Below are positions 48,435 to 57,440 of a stretch of 64,000 bases of DNA, piece by piece. The first letter of the stretch is position 1; each line of letters begins with the position of its first letter. The DNA lies in the NCBI RefSeq assembly GCF_036038375.1, contig NZ_CP107935.1, positions 10,106,001 through 10,170,000 on the forward strand, given 5' to 3'. A program made the position numbers and the translations under genes. Origin of the DNA: Streptomyces sp. NBC_00414 (GTDB taxonomy: Bacteria; Actinomycetota; Actinomycetes; Streptomycetales; Streptomycetaceae). The notes below the pieces were generated by a model. That model had not been told where the DNA came from and searched no databases. It saw only the letters and a program-made list of their open reading frames with translations.

Positions 48435-49408
48435 GCGCCCTCGTCGAACTGGACGACATCTCCGTCCACTTCAAGGTCAGGACCCGTCGGTCCGTGGCGC
48501 CCCTGACACTGAGGGCCGTCGACGGTGTGAGTCTCGCCGTCGAACGCTCCCAGTGTCTCGGCGTGGTCGGCGAGTCCGGATGCGGCAAGTCGACCCTGGC
48601 CGGCGTACTGGTCGGCCTGACGGCCCCGACCACCGGACGGGTCCGCTACGACGGCCAGGACGTCGGGATCCGCAGACCGAAGGAGCTGTGCCGACGGATC
48701 CAGATGGTCTTCCAGGATCCGGTCGCGTCACTCAATCCCCGCCGACGGGTCCGTTCCGTACTGGCCGAGCTCATCGACTGCCACGACCTCGTCCCGGACG
48801 CGGGGATGACCTCCGCGCTGAACTCGCTCATGGAGATGGTGAACCTGCCCACGCGCGTCCTGGACGCGCGACCGCGCGAACTGTCCGGGGGACAGCGTCA
48901 GCGCGTCGCCATCGCACGGGCCCTGGCGGTCCGGCCCGACGTGCTGGTCGCGGACGAGGCGGTGTCCGCCCTGGACGTGTCCGCCCAGGCCACCGTGGTC
49001 AACCTGCTGGCCGATCTGCGCGCCGAACTCGGGTTGACGATCGTCTTCATCTCCCACGACCTCGGCATCATCAGAACGCTCTGCGACCGGGTCGCGGTGA
49101 TGTACGCGGGCCGGGTGGTGGAGGAGGGGACGGCGGAGGCGATCTTCTCCGGGGCCCAGCACCCCTACACGCGGGCTCTGTTGAGGGCCGCTCCCGACCT
49201 GCGGCGACGCGGCGACGCGTCGCGTCCGCCGGCACTGGAGGGCGAACCGTCCGGCGCCCCCGACATCATCACGGGCTGTCCCTTCCAGCCCAGGTGCCCG
49301 GAAGCCGAGGCCGCCTGCGCGAAGGCCCCGCCGCCCTACATCCACGACGGATCGCACCGCACCGCCTGCATCCACGCCTCGTCGGGACACCAGGCCGTCA
49401 CCCCGTAA
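48431..49408 (+). CDS. peptide ABC transporter ATPase, DppF-type
   Basis: Second ATPase, 325 residues. Walker A GESGCGKST, Q-loop MVFQDPVASLNP, signature LSGGQRQRV, Walker B VLVADEAVSALD, H-loop ISHDL; the C-terminus carries CPFQPRCPEAEAACAKA, as in DppF/OppF. The Walker B region has EAVSALD in place of the more common EPVSALD. With the preceding four genes it makes a complete importer. Confidence 0.94.
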   Translation: MSALVELDDISVHFKVRTRRSVAPLTLRAVDGVSLAVERSQCLGVVGESGCGKSTLAGVLVGLTAPTTGRVRYDGQDVGIRRPKELCRRIQMVFQDPVASLNPRRRVRSVLAELIDCHDLVPDAGMTSALNSLMEMVNLPTRVLDARPRELSGGQRQRVAIARALAVRPDVLVADEAVSALDVSAQATVVNLLADLRAELGLTIVFISHDLGIIRTLCDRVAVMYAGRVVEEGTAEAIFSGAQHPYTRALLRAAPDLRRRGDASRPPALEGEPSGAPDIITGCPFQPRCPEAEAACAKAPPPYIHDGSHRTACIHASSGHQAVTP

Positions 49409-49464
49409 CCGCTGCCCACCGGCCACCTGGCTCCGGCATGTGCAAGTCACCGAAAGGCATCACC

Positions 49465-50616
49465 GTGAGCGTCGAGCGTGAACTGCCGTCCGATGAGGCC
49501 CATGAGCTGATTCGGCTCACCGCCGAGATCGCCGACAAGGAACTCGCCCCACGCGTGGCCGAGTTCGAAGAGGCCGAGCGCTTCCCCCGTGAGGTCTTCA
49601 CACTGCTGGGGTCGGCGGGGCTGCTCACCTTGCCGTTCCCCGAGGAGTTCGGCGGAGGAGCGCAGCCCTATTGCGTCTATCTCCAGGTCCTGGAAGAGAT
49701 CGCCATCCGGTGGGCGGCCGTGGCTGTGGGCATGAGCGTGCACGCCCTGTCCTGTCATCCGGTGAACACGTTCGGCACCGAGCGGCAGAAGGCCGAACTC
49801 CTCCCCGACCTGCTCAGCGGTGCCCTGCTCGGTGCCTACGCCTTGTCCGAGGCGCATGCCGGGTCGGACCCGTCCGCGATGCGGGCCTCGGCCACCAGCA
49901 CTCCGGACGGCTGGCGCGCCCGGGGGAGCAAGGCATGGATCACCCACGCGGGACAGGCCGATTACTACACCACCTTCCTGCGGACGGACGCCGACCGCAG
50001 ACACGGTGTCTCCTGCTTCCACGTCCCCGCCCGCACCCCCGGCCTCTCGGCGGCCGCACCCGAACGCAAGATGGGCCTGTGCAGCTCGACGACGGCCACG
50101 ATGAACTTCGATGACGCCCTGATCCCCACGGACCGTCTCATCGGGCGGCCCGGCCAGGGTCTGTCCATCGCACTGTCGGCACTCGACGCCGGGCGCCTCG
50201 GTATCGCCGCCGTCGCCACCGGCATCGCGCAGGCGAGCCTGGACCACGCGGTGGCCTACGCGAAGGAACGCGAGGCCTTCGGGCGGCAGATCATCGACCA
50301 CCAAGGAGTCGGCTTCCTGCTGGCCGACATGGCCGCCGCGACCGCGTCGGCCCGCGCCACCTACCTGTCGGCTGCCCGCCGCAAGGACGCGGGACTGGGC
50401 TACAGCCAAGAGGCCAGCGTGGCGAAACTCATCGCCTCGGACACCGCCATGTCGGTGTCCACCGACGCCGTCCAGATCCTCGGCGGCGCCGGATACGTCC
50501 GCGACCACCCGGTCGAGCGGTACATGCGCGAGGCCAAGGTCACGCAGATCTTCGAAGGCACCAACCAGATCCAGCGCCTGCTCATCAGCCGCGAACTCGC
50601 CCGCTCCGGGCACTGA
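49465..50616 (+). CDS. acyl-CoA dehydrogenase
   Basis: FAD-dependent acyl-CoA dehydrogenase of 383 residues. FAD/substrate motifs: YALSEAHAGSDPSAMRASAT, KAWITHAG, GRQIIDHQGVGFLLADMAA, and the C-terminal VQILGGAGYVRDHPVERYMR, EAKVTQIFEGTNQIQRLLIS. The catalytic-base region with RxxKVTQIFEGTN fits short/branched-chain or isovaleryl-type enzymes. GTG 49465 was chosen over upstream ATG 49439 because AAAGG precedes it and the family N-terminus starts there. It would desaturate acyl-CoA made by the 2-oxoacid dehydrogenase encoded next. Confidence 0.92.
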   Translation: MSVERELPSDEAHELIRLTAEIADKELAPRVAEFEEAERFPREVFTLLGSAGLLTLPFPEEFGGGAQPYCVYLQVLEEIAIRWAAVAVGMSVHALSCHPVNTFGTERQKAELLPDLLSGALLGAYALSEAHAGSDPSAMRASATSTPDGWRARGSKAWITHAGQADYYTTFLRTDADRRHGVSCFHVPARTPGLSAAAPERKMGLCSSTTATMNFDDALIPTDRLIGRPGQGLSIALSALDAGRLGIAAVATGIAQASLDHAVAYAKEREAFGRQIIDHQGVGFLLADMAAATASARATYLSAARRKDAGLGYSQEASVAKLIASDTAMSVSTDAVQILGGAGYVRDHPVERYMREAKVTQIFEGTNQIQRLLISRELARSGH

Positions 50617-50725
50617 CGCAGCGCCGGTCCACCGCAGGTCTGTCCTGCCGCCCATGGTTCGCCACTGGTCGGCTGGTCCGCCAAAGGTCCTTGGCCGTCC
50701 GGCCGACACCCCGAAGGAGTTCGGA

Positions 50726-51940
50726 ATGCCCCGCACGTCCGCGAAGACGAAGGACCGACACGACCCGATCCAGTTGCTGACTCCGCAGGGCGAGGCCGTC
50801 ACCGACGCCCGGCTGCCGTTCGACCCCTCCGGCGCCGACCTTCCCGCCCTGTACCGGGACATGGTGCTGGCCCGCCGCCTCGACACCGAGGCCATCGCCC
50901 TCCAACGACAGGGCGAACTGGGGCTGTGGCCCTCCCTCTTCGGGCAGGAGGCGGCACAGATCGGTGCCGCACGCGCACTGAGGCCCGCAGACATGGTCTT
51001 CCCCACCTATCGCGAGCACGGTGTGGCATGGTGCCGCGGACTCGACCCGGCGTCCCTCCTCGGCCTCTTCCGGGGCACCACCCTGGGCGGATGGGATCCG
51101 AGGGACGTCAACTTCAACCTGTACACGTTGGTGATCGGGGCCCAGACCCTGCACGCCGTCGGCTACGCGATGGGGATCGTCCGCGACACGGGCAGGATCA
51201 CCGGCACTGACAGGGGCCGCGACACCGGCAGTGACTTCGCGGACCCGGCCGTCGAGCACCCTGTTGACCCAGCCGACCCCACCGACCCCACCGATCCCGC
51301 CGTCCTCGCTTTCCTCGGCGACGGTGCCTTGAGCGAGGGCGAGACCAATGAGGCGTTCATCTGGGCGACGACCCAGTCGCTGCCCGTGGTCTTCTTCTGC
51401 CAGAACAACCAGTGGGCGATCTCGGCCCCGTACAGCGTGCAGAGCACCGTGCCCGTCGCCCAGCGCGCCGCCGGCTTCGGACTGCCCGGCATCCGGGTCG
51501 ACGGCAACGACGTCCTGGCCTGCCTAGCGGCCACCCGCAGCGCACTCCACACGGCCCGTACGGGCGGTGGCCCCACGCTGATCGAGGCGTTCACCTACCG
51601 CCGCAACGCCCACACCACCGCGGACGACGCCTCTCGCTACCGGGAGACGGCGGAGGAGAAGGAATGGGCGGCCAAGGACCCCATATCCCGGGTGCGCGAC
51701 CACCTCGTGAACACCGGCGCCGCCGACCCCGCGTACTTCGCCGGGATCGAGGCCGAGGCGCAGACGTTCGCGGAGGGTCTGCGCTCCCGCTGCCGGGCGC
51801 TGCCCGAGCCCGATCCGGCCCTGCCGTTCGAGCACACCTACGCCGAGATGACCCCCGAACTCCGTCGCCAGCTGGCAGAACACCGTGCCTACCTCACCTC
51901 GCTGCGGGAGATGTCCGACCTGAGCGGAGAGCGCGCATGA
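50726..51940 (+). CDS. 2-oxoacid dehydrogenase E1 alpha subunit
   Basis: Thiamine-diphosphate-binding E1 alpha subunit of 404 residues, branched-chain/pyruvate type. The substrate-channel start is LYRDMVLARRLDTEAIALQR; the ThDP motif is GDGALSEGETNEAFIWATTQ through FFCQNNQWAI. The phosphorylation-loop region reads TYRRNAHTTADDASRYR, as in branched-chain (Bkd) E1. AAGGAGTTCGGA precedes ATG 50726. An insertion rich in Pro, Asp and Thr (PADPTDPTDP) lies just before the ThDP motif, a low-complexity duplication not expected in the family. Overlaps the E1 beta gene by 4 bp. Confidence 0.92.
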   Translation: MPRTSAKTKDRHDPIQLLTPQGEAVTDARLPFDPSGADLPALYRDMVLARRLDTEAIALQRQGELGLWPSLFGQEAAQIGAARALRPADMVFPTYREHGVAWCRGLDPASLLGLFRGTTLGGWDPRDVNFNLYTLVIGAQTLHAVGYAMGIVRDTGRITGTDRGRDTGSDFADPAVEHPVDPADPTDPTDPAVLAFLGDGALSEGETNEAFIWATTQSLPVVFFCQNNQWAISAPYSVQSTVPVAQRAAGFGLPGIRVDGNDVLACLAATRSALHTARTGGGPTLIEAFTYRRNAHTTADDASRYRETAEEKEWAAKDPISRVRDHLVNTGAADPAYFAGIEAEAQTFAEGLRSRCRALPEPDPALPFEHTYAEMTPELRRQLAEHRAYLTSLREMSDLSGERA

Positions 51941-52908
51941 CCACGACGACCCTGGCCAAGGCGATCAACGACGGGCTCCGGCACGCTCTCTCGACCGATC
52001 CGTCGGTCCTGCTGCTCGGTGAGGACATCGGCCGCCTCGGCGGTGTCTTCCGCGTCACCGACGGACTCTGTGCCGACTTCGGCCCCGCACGGGTCGTGGA
52101 CACCCCACTGGGCGAAGCCGGGATCGTCGGTACGGCAGTAGGTCTGGCGATGCGCGGTTACCGCCCGGTGTGCGAGATCCAGTTCGATGGATTCGTCTAC
52201 CCGGCCGTCAACCAGATCATCAGCCAGCTGGCCAAGTACAGACACCGCTCGGGCGGACGGATCGCCATGCCGGTGGTCATCCGCATCCCCTACGGCGGCG
52301 GCATCGGTTCCATCGAGCACCACTCGGAGTCCCCGGAGGCCTACTTCGCGCACACTCCGGGTCTCAAGGTCGTCACCTGTGCCACACCCGGCGACGCCTT
52401 CACCATGATCGGTCAGGCCGTCTCCAGCGACGACCCGGTCATCTTCCTGGAACCCAAGCGGCGGTACTGGACCAAGGGCGAGCTGAACGGTGCACCACCG
52501 CTCGACCTGCACCGGGCCCGTACCGTCCGCACCGGCTCGGACCTCACCCTGGTCGCTTACGGGCCCCTGGTGGCACCGGCGTTGGAGGCGGCCCGGATCG
52601 CGGAGGAGGAGGGGCGCAGCGTCGAGGTCATCGACCTGAGGAGCCTTGCACCACTGGACACGGACACGGTCATGGCATCCGTGCTGCGCACCGGCCGGCT
52701 CGTCGTCACCCACGAGGCCTCACGTACGCACGGCATCGGTGCCGAGATCACCGCCCGGGTCCAGGAAGAGGCGTTCTACGCGCTGGAGGCCCCTGTCCTG
52801 CGGGTGACCGGATACGACACGCCGTACCCGCCGAGCCGTCTTGAGGAGGACTGGCTGCCGGGCGTGGACCGCATGTTGGACGCGGTGGACCGGAGCCTCG
52901 CCCACTGA
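51937..52908 (+). CDS. 2-oxoacid dehydrogenase E1 beta subunit
   Basis: E1 beta partner, 323 residues: LAKAINDGLRHALSTDPSVL, LLGEDIGRLGGVFRVTDGL, DTPLGEAGIVGTAVGLAMRG, FDGFVYPAVNQIISQLAKYR, and the C-terminal transketolase half (VEVIDLRSLAPLDTDTVMAS, LRVTGYDTPYPP). With E1 alpha it forms the alpha2-beta2 decarboxylase. The order E1a-E1b-E2 with close spacing matches bkd-type operons of Streptomyces that convert branched 2-oxoacids to acyl-CoA. Confidence 0.94.
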   Translation: MTTTTLAKAINDGLRHALSTDPSVLLLGEDIGRLGGVFRVTDGLCADFGPARVVDTPLGEAGIVGTAVGLAMRGYRPVCEIQFDGFVYPAVNQIISQLAKYRHRSGGRIAMPVVIRIPYGGGIGSIEHHSESPEAYFAHTPGLKVVTCATPGDAFTMIGQAVSSDDPVIFLEPKRRYWTKGELNGAPPLDLHRARTVRTGSDLTLVAYGPLVAPALEAARIAEEEGRSVEVIDLRSLAPLDTDTVMASVLRTGRLVVTHEASRTHGIGAEITARVQEEAFYALEAPVLRVTGYDTPYPPSRLEEDWLPGVDRMLDAVDRSLAH

Positions 52909-52947
52909 AAAGCGCGCCGCGCATCACCATCGAAAGGCAGGACAGCC

Positions 52948-54288
52948 ATGCCCACCACCGAAGACTTCTGCCTGCCCGACGTCGGGGAAGGCCTCACGGA
53001 GGCCGACATCCTGCAGTGGACCGTGGCCCCGGGCGACACGGTCGAGGTGAATCAGATCATCGTCGAGATCGAGACCGCCAAAGCCGCCGTCGAACTGCCT
53101 TCCCCGTATGCGGGCACGGTCGCCGCACTGCACGCCGCCGAGAGTGACACCGTGCCGGTCGGTGCTCCACTGATCACCATCGACGTCGGTACCCAGGACG
53201 AGCGTGATCCGGCGTCGACATCAGCCGCCTCGGACCCGGTGGAACAGCAAGGACGCACAGCGCTCCTCGTCGGATACGGTCCCCGGGTCACCGGCGCGGC
53301 CCGTCGGCGTACCGCTCGCCCTCCGGCGTCCACCGGGACTCCCGTAGCTGTGCGGAGCCGGCCGCGGGCCAGGTCCCTCACCACTCCGGCGGCACCTTCG
53401 GCCCGTCCGTCGGCCAAGCCTCCGGTACGCAAACTGGCCAAGGACCTCGGCGTCGACCTCAGTACGGTGGTGCCCACCGGCCCGCACGGCACTGTCAGAC
53501 GGGAGGACGTTCATCTTGCCGCCGGGTCGCCGACGACACCTCCGGGTGCGACACGCTCCCTGAGCGCAGAGGTCAACTCGCGTGGGGAGACCCGGATTCC
53601 GATCCGCGGGGTACGCAAGCACATGGCCGCCGCGATGGTGGCTTCGGCCTTCACCGCCCCGCACGTCACCGAGTTCGTCACCGTGGACGTCACCGAGACG
53701 ATGAGACTGCGCGAGACGCTCGGAGCCCGGCGTGAGTTCGCCGGTGTACGGATCTCGCCGATGCTCCTCGTGGCGAAGGCTCTTCTGCTGGCTCTGCGCA
53801 GAACCCCGGAACTGAACTCCCGCTGGGACGAGACCAGTCAGGAGATCGTGCTCAAGCAGTACATCAACCTCGGCGTAGCCGCCGCGACAGACCGGGGCCT
53901 GGTGGTACCCAACATCAAGGACGCCGATCTGCTCTCCCTGCACGAACTGGCCGGTGCCATCACACAGTTGGCGCAAACGGCGCGTGAGGGGCGTACGGAG
54001 CCACGCGACCTGACCGGCGGCACGGTCACGCTCACCAACGTCGGCGTGTTCGGCGTGGACACCGGTACGCCCATCCTCAACCCGGGAGAGGCCGCCATCC
54101 TCGCGATGGGCGCCGTGCGGCGCGCCCCGTGGGTTGTCCAGGACAAGGCGGGAGAACGAATCGAGCCGCGTTGGACGACCCAGCTCGCCCTGTCCTTCGA
54201 CCACCGACTCGCCGACGGTCAGCAGGGTTCGCGCCTGCTCGCCGACATAGCGGACATGCTGCGCGAGCCAGGGCTTGCCATGCTGTGA
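52948..54288 (+). CDS. 2-oxoacid dehydrogenase E2 (dihydrolipoamide acyltransferase)
   Basis: Acyltransferase core of 446 residues: one lipoyl domain (1-80) with lipoyl-Lys45 in IETAKAAVEL, an Ala/Pro/Arg linker, a peripheral-subunit-binding domain near 155-190 (VRKLAKDLGVDLSTVVPTGP), and the catalytic domain to the end with LSFDHRLADGQQGSRLL (HxxxDG). It takes acyl groups from E1 to CoA. No E3 (lipoamide dehydrogenase) gene follows, so the housekeeping E3 must be shared. A single lipoyl domain is normal for Bkd-type E2. Confidence 0.94.
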   Translation: MPTTEDFCLPDVGEGLTEADILQWTVAPGDTVEVNQIIVEIETAKAAVELPSPYAGTVAALHAAESDTVPVGAPLITIDVGTQDERDPASTSAASDPVEQQGRTALLVGYGPRVTGAARRRTARPPASTGTPVAVRSRPRARSLTTPAAPSARPSAKPPVRKLAKDLGVDLSTVVPTGPHGTVRREDVHLAAGSPTTPPGATRSLSAEVNSRGETRIPIRGVRKHMAAAMVASAFTAPHVTEFVTVDVTETMRLRETLGARREFAGVRISPMLLVAKALLLALRRTPELNSRWDETSQEIVLKQYINLGVAAATDRGLVVPNIKDADLLSLHELAGAITQLAQTAREGRTEPRDLTGGTVTLTNVGVFGVDTGTPILNPGEAAILAMGAVRRAPWVVQDKAGERIEPRWTTQLALSFDHRLADGQQGSRLLADIADMLREPGLAML

Positions 54289-54760
54289 CTGCGGTGGTGT
54301 TCGCCCTCAGGACGAGCACCGCGTCCGGGCGATCCCGGCTTTGTCGGTGTGTGACGACTGGGCCGTGAATCGTGGACCACGACGTGTGCGCGCTGATCGA
54401 ATCAGTAACCGGCAGTTGTTCCGCCGCCAGGTCGTGAGGTCCGGCTGCACGGGACTGATCGGACAGAGGCTGGTCACCTGTCGCCGCGAGTCACAGCCGC
54501 GTACCCGGTCGGAGAAGAGCGGCCCCGGCAGGAGGCCGCCTGTCCTGAGTGACCCTGCGCGCGGGTGCCGGGGCCGGGGGCGCCGGCCGTCAGATCGCGG
54601 TCCGGGTCGTCGGGAGGCGCGCTCGTGAAGCGCCGCCGAGGGGCACGGTGATCACGGTGTGTCTGCCGTTCACGCGTTGTCCTCCCGGTGTGAGGGAGCT
54701 GTTGGGGCTGGGCCGGGACGATCGGGCCGCCCTTCCCATGACCATGTCAGGACGGAATCC
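54289..54760. other. spacer after the E2 gene
   Basis: About 470 bp without a recognised gene. It contains the end of the island's transcription and the promoter of the lamin-tail gene; no strong hairpin was found. Confidence 0.4.
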
Positions 54761-56197
54761 GTGAACAGATCGATCGCCCGCGGTGGGCGTCGCGTTCTTG
54801 CCCGTTTCCTTGTCGCCGGCCCGCTGCTGGCCGCCTGCGCGCTGGGCGGTGTGCCGGTGGCGCACGCCGCCGTCGCCGACGACATCCGTATCAACGAGGT
54901 GGCGACCACCGGCGACGTCGACGACTCCATCGAGCTGTTCAACAAGGGCACCGCCACGATCGACGTCTCGGGCTGGATCCTCAAGGACGACGACACGAGC
55001 CACTCCTACAAGATCGCCTCGGGGACCACTCTGGCGGCGGGCGGGTATCGGACGTTCGACGTCCACGGCAAGTTCGGCCTGGGCTCCGACGACGAGGCCC
55101 GCCTCTACCTCGCCGACGGCAAGACCCTGGTGGACAGCTTCTCCTGGAGCACGCACTCCGACCCGTCCTGGTCGCGCTGCCCGGACGGCACCGGTGACTT
55201 CGAGCAGGCGGCGACGGTGACCCTGGGCGGCCCGAACAGTTGCGGGACCTCCGGGGGCGGTGGCGGGGGTTCGACCGATCCGGTGGTGTGGCCGGGCGGC
55301 AGCAGCGTGGCGACCGCGGATGCCTCCAACGTGTTCGGCCAGGATCTGAGCGGCCTCTACCAGGAGGGCGACGTGCTGTGGGGCGCGCAGAACAGCGGAA
55401 AGCTGTGGCGCCTGGTGCGTGACGGCTCCGCCGGCTGGAAACCGGACACGAGCAGCGGTTGGTCCTCCGGCAAGTCCCTGCGCTTCACCGGTGGTTCGGG
55501 CGCTCCTGACAGCGAGGGCGTCACTCTGACCGGCTCCGGATCGGCCGGCGGGGCGTTCGTCGCCAGTGAGCGCGACGGCGACGCCTCCGGCACCAGCCGC
55601 CTGTCGGTATTGAAGTACGACGTCACCACGTCCGGCTCGTCACTGACCGCTTCCAAGGAGTGGAACCTCACCTCGGATCTGCCCACCACAGGTTCCAACC
55701 TGGGCCTCGAGGGGATCACCTGGGTCCCGGACACCTACCTCACCGGGGCCGCCTTCAAGGACGCCTCCACCGGGGCGGCCTACGACCCGGCCCGCTACAG
55801 CGCCCACAGCGGTGGCGTGTTCTTCGTCGGCGTCGAAGGAACCGGGATGATCTACGGATACGTCCTCACCGACTCAGGCGGCCACACCCGCGTCGCCTCC
55901 TTCAGCAGCGGCATGGCCGGGGTGATGGAACTGCAGTGGGAACCCCAGGCCACGCGCCTGTGGGCGGTGTGCGACGACACCTGCGACGGCCGGCACCGCA
56001 CTCTGAAGATGGACACCACCGGCGTGTTCACCACCACCGCCGTCTACAACCGCCCCACCGGCATGTCCAACTACAACAACGAGGGCTTCTCCCTCGCCGG
56101 CTCCAGCGAGTGCGTGGCCGGCTCCAAGCCCGTCTACTGGGCCGACGACGCCAATGACGGCGGCCACGCCCTGCGCAAGGGCACCATCACCTGCTGA
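54761..56197 (+). CDS. secreted lamin-tail-domain / beta-propeller protein
   Basis: Exported protein of 478 residues. GTG 54761 starts a signal peptide (~1-36, ending VAHA/AVADD). An Ig-like lamin-tail domain at ~40-155 (INEVATTGDVDDSIELFNKG, DVSGWILKDDDTSHSYKIAS) is followed by a Gly-rich linker (GTSGGGGGGSTDP) and a propeller-like C-terminal domain ~170-478 (LYQEGDVLWGAQNSGKLWRL, LEGITWVPDTYL, GVFFVGVEGTGMIYGY, MELQWEPQATRLWAVCDDTC). The latter resembles esterase-like/phytase-like propellers but no catalytic residues can be named. Probable cell-surface or extracellular role. Confidence 0.85.
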   Translation: MNRSIARGGRRVLARFLVAGPLLAACALGGVPVAHAAVADDIRINEVATTGDVDDSIELFNKGTATIDVSGWILKDDDTSHSYKIASGTTLAAGGYRTFDVHGKFGLGSDDEARLYLADGKTLVDSFSWSTHSDPSWSRCPDGTGDFEQAATVTLGGPNSCGTSGGGGGGSTDPVVWPGGSSVATADASNVFGQDLSGLYQEGDVLWGAQNSGKLWRLVRDGSAGWKPDTSSGWSSGKSLRFTGGSGAPDSEGVTLTGSGSAGGAFVASERDGDASGTSRLSVLKYDVTTSGSSLTASKEWNLTSDLPTTGSNLGLEGITWVPDTYLTGAAFKDASTGAAYDPARYSAHSGGVFFVGVEGTGMIYGYVLTDSGGHTRVASFSSGMAGVMELQWEPQATRLWAVCDDTCDGRHRTLKMDTTGVFTTTAVYNRPTGMSNYNNEGFSLAGSSECVAGSKPVYWADDANDGGHALRKGTITC

Positions 56198-56230
56198 CTT
56201 CTTGCCTGTCGCGTGTGGGCGGGGTCTGAC

Positions 56231-56264
56231 CGGGAGCTCTGGACCCTACGGTCCGGAGCTCCCG
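56231..56264. terminator. bidirectional terminator hairpin
   Basis: CGGGAGCTCTGGACC / GGTCCGGAGCTCCCG, 15-bp stem with one U-G pair and a CTAC loop, between the convergent lamin-tail gene (ends 56197) and Old Yellow Enzyme gene (ends 56294). Confidence 0.75.
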
Positions 56265-56293
56265 CGTTCTGCGGCAACACCGCGCAGAGTCCG

Positions 56294-57376
56294 CTACTTC
56301 GTGAAGACGGGGTAGTCCGTGTAGCCCTCGGTGAGACCGGCGTAGTGGGTGTCCTGGTCGCTGTCGGCCAGCGGGTGGCCCTGTGCGAAGCGCTCGACCA
56401 GGTCGGGATTGGCTATGAAGGGGGCGCCGAATGAGACCGCGTCGACGACGCCGTGGTCGAGGATCTCGTTGCCGAGGGACTGGGTGAAGCCGAGGTTGGC
56501 GACGATGGTGCCCTGGTAGTGGGCGCGGTAGCGGGAGAAGAGAGCGATGCGCTCCTCGATGGTGCCAGGGGCGCCCAGGAGGTGCAGGTAGGCCAGGTCG
56601 CTGTCGTTGAGCTTCTTGAACAGCTGGTCGTAGTCGGCGAGTGTCTCCTCGTCCGCGGTGAACGCGGTTCCGCTGGTCCAGCCCGGGGACATTTTCACGC
56701 CGATGCGGTCGCTGCCCCACACGTCGCTGACGGCGTCGACGATGTCGAGGAGCAGCTTGGCCCGCTTCTCGCTGCTGCCGCCGTAGGCGTCGGTGCGCTG
56801 GTTGAGACGGGGGTTGAGGAACTGCGGGATCAAGTGGGACACCTGGGCGTGGAGTTCCACGCCGTCGAAGCCGGCGCGGCGGGCGTTCTCGGCCGCACGG
56901 CGGTAGTCGGCGATGGTGTCGGCGATCTCGGCGGTGGTGTAGGCGCGCGGGGTGAGGGTGTCCTTGGGGCCGGAGGGGGTGAAGGACTTCTCGCCGGGGT
57001 TGACGGCCGAGGGCCCGGCGGGCAGGCGGCCTCCGAGGTGGTCGGGGTGGGAGGCCGCGCCGACGTGGCCGAGCTGGGAGACGATCCGCCCGCCCGCCTC
57101 GTGGACGGCTTCGGTGACCTTCGCCCAGCCGGCGGTCTGCGTGTCGGTGTAGATGCCGGGGACGTTGATGAAGCCGATCGCGTCGGGGCTGACCCAGGTG
57201 CCCTCGGTGACGATCAGCCCGGCGCCGGCGCGCTGTGCGTAATAGGTCGCGTGCAGGTCGGTGGGGGCCAGCTCGGCGTTCTGGGCGCGGGCGCGGGTCA
57301 TGGGGGCCATGACGACGCGGTTGCGCAGTTCCAGCGCGCCGAGGCGGACGGGCTGCAGCAGGGGCTGGATGGTCAT
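56294..57376 (-). CDS. Old Yellow Enzyme homologue with altered active-site motif
   Basis: FMN-dependent ene-reductase family protein, 360 residues: PVRLGALELRNRVVMAPMTR, GLIVTEGTWVSPDAIGFINV, FNP-like QFLNPRLNQRTDAYGGSSEK, VANLGFTQSLGNEILDHGVV (FMN-binding end). The substrate-binding HxxN/HxxH motif reads H176-A-Q-V179: Val replaces the usual Asn or His. Flavin chemistry may persist but substrate anchoring should differ. AAGGAAG precedes ATG 57376. Last gene of a leftward three-gene redox operon next to a divergent TetR gene. Confidence 0.9.
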   Translation of the reverse strand: MTIQPLLQPVRLGALELRNRVVMAPMTRARAQNAELAPTDLHATYYAQRAGAGLIVTEGTWVSPDAIGFINVPGIYTDTQTAGWAKVTEAVHEAGGRIVSQLGHVGAASHPDHLGGRLPAGPSAVNPGEKSFTPSGPKDTLTPRAYTTAEIADTIADYRRAAENARRAGFDGVELHAQVSHLIPQFLNPRLNQRTDAYGGSSEKRAKLLLDIVDAVSDVWGSDRIGVKMSPGWTSGTAFTADEETLADYDQLFKKLNDSDLAYLHLLGAPGTIEERIALFSRYRAHYQGTIVANLGFTQSLGNEILDHGVVDAVSFGAPFIANPDLVERFAQGHPLADSDQDTHYAGLTEGYTDYPVFTK

Positions 57377-57440
57377 GAGTGACTTCCTTGTACCGAGGCG
57401 CGGATGAGGGGGAGTAACGAGGAGCGGCCGAGGGCCTGGC

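Noticed and set aside
33326..54288. natural-product biosynthetic gene cluster
   Set aside because: No synthase, NRPS/PKS, terpene cyclase or RiPP precursor is present; the enzymes are catabolic types with an importer.
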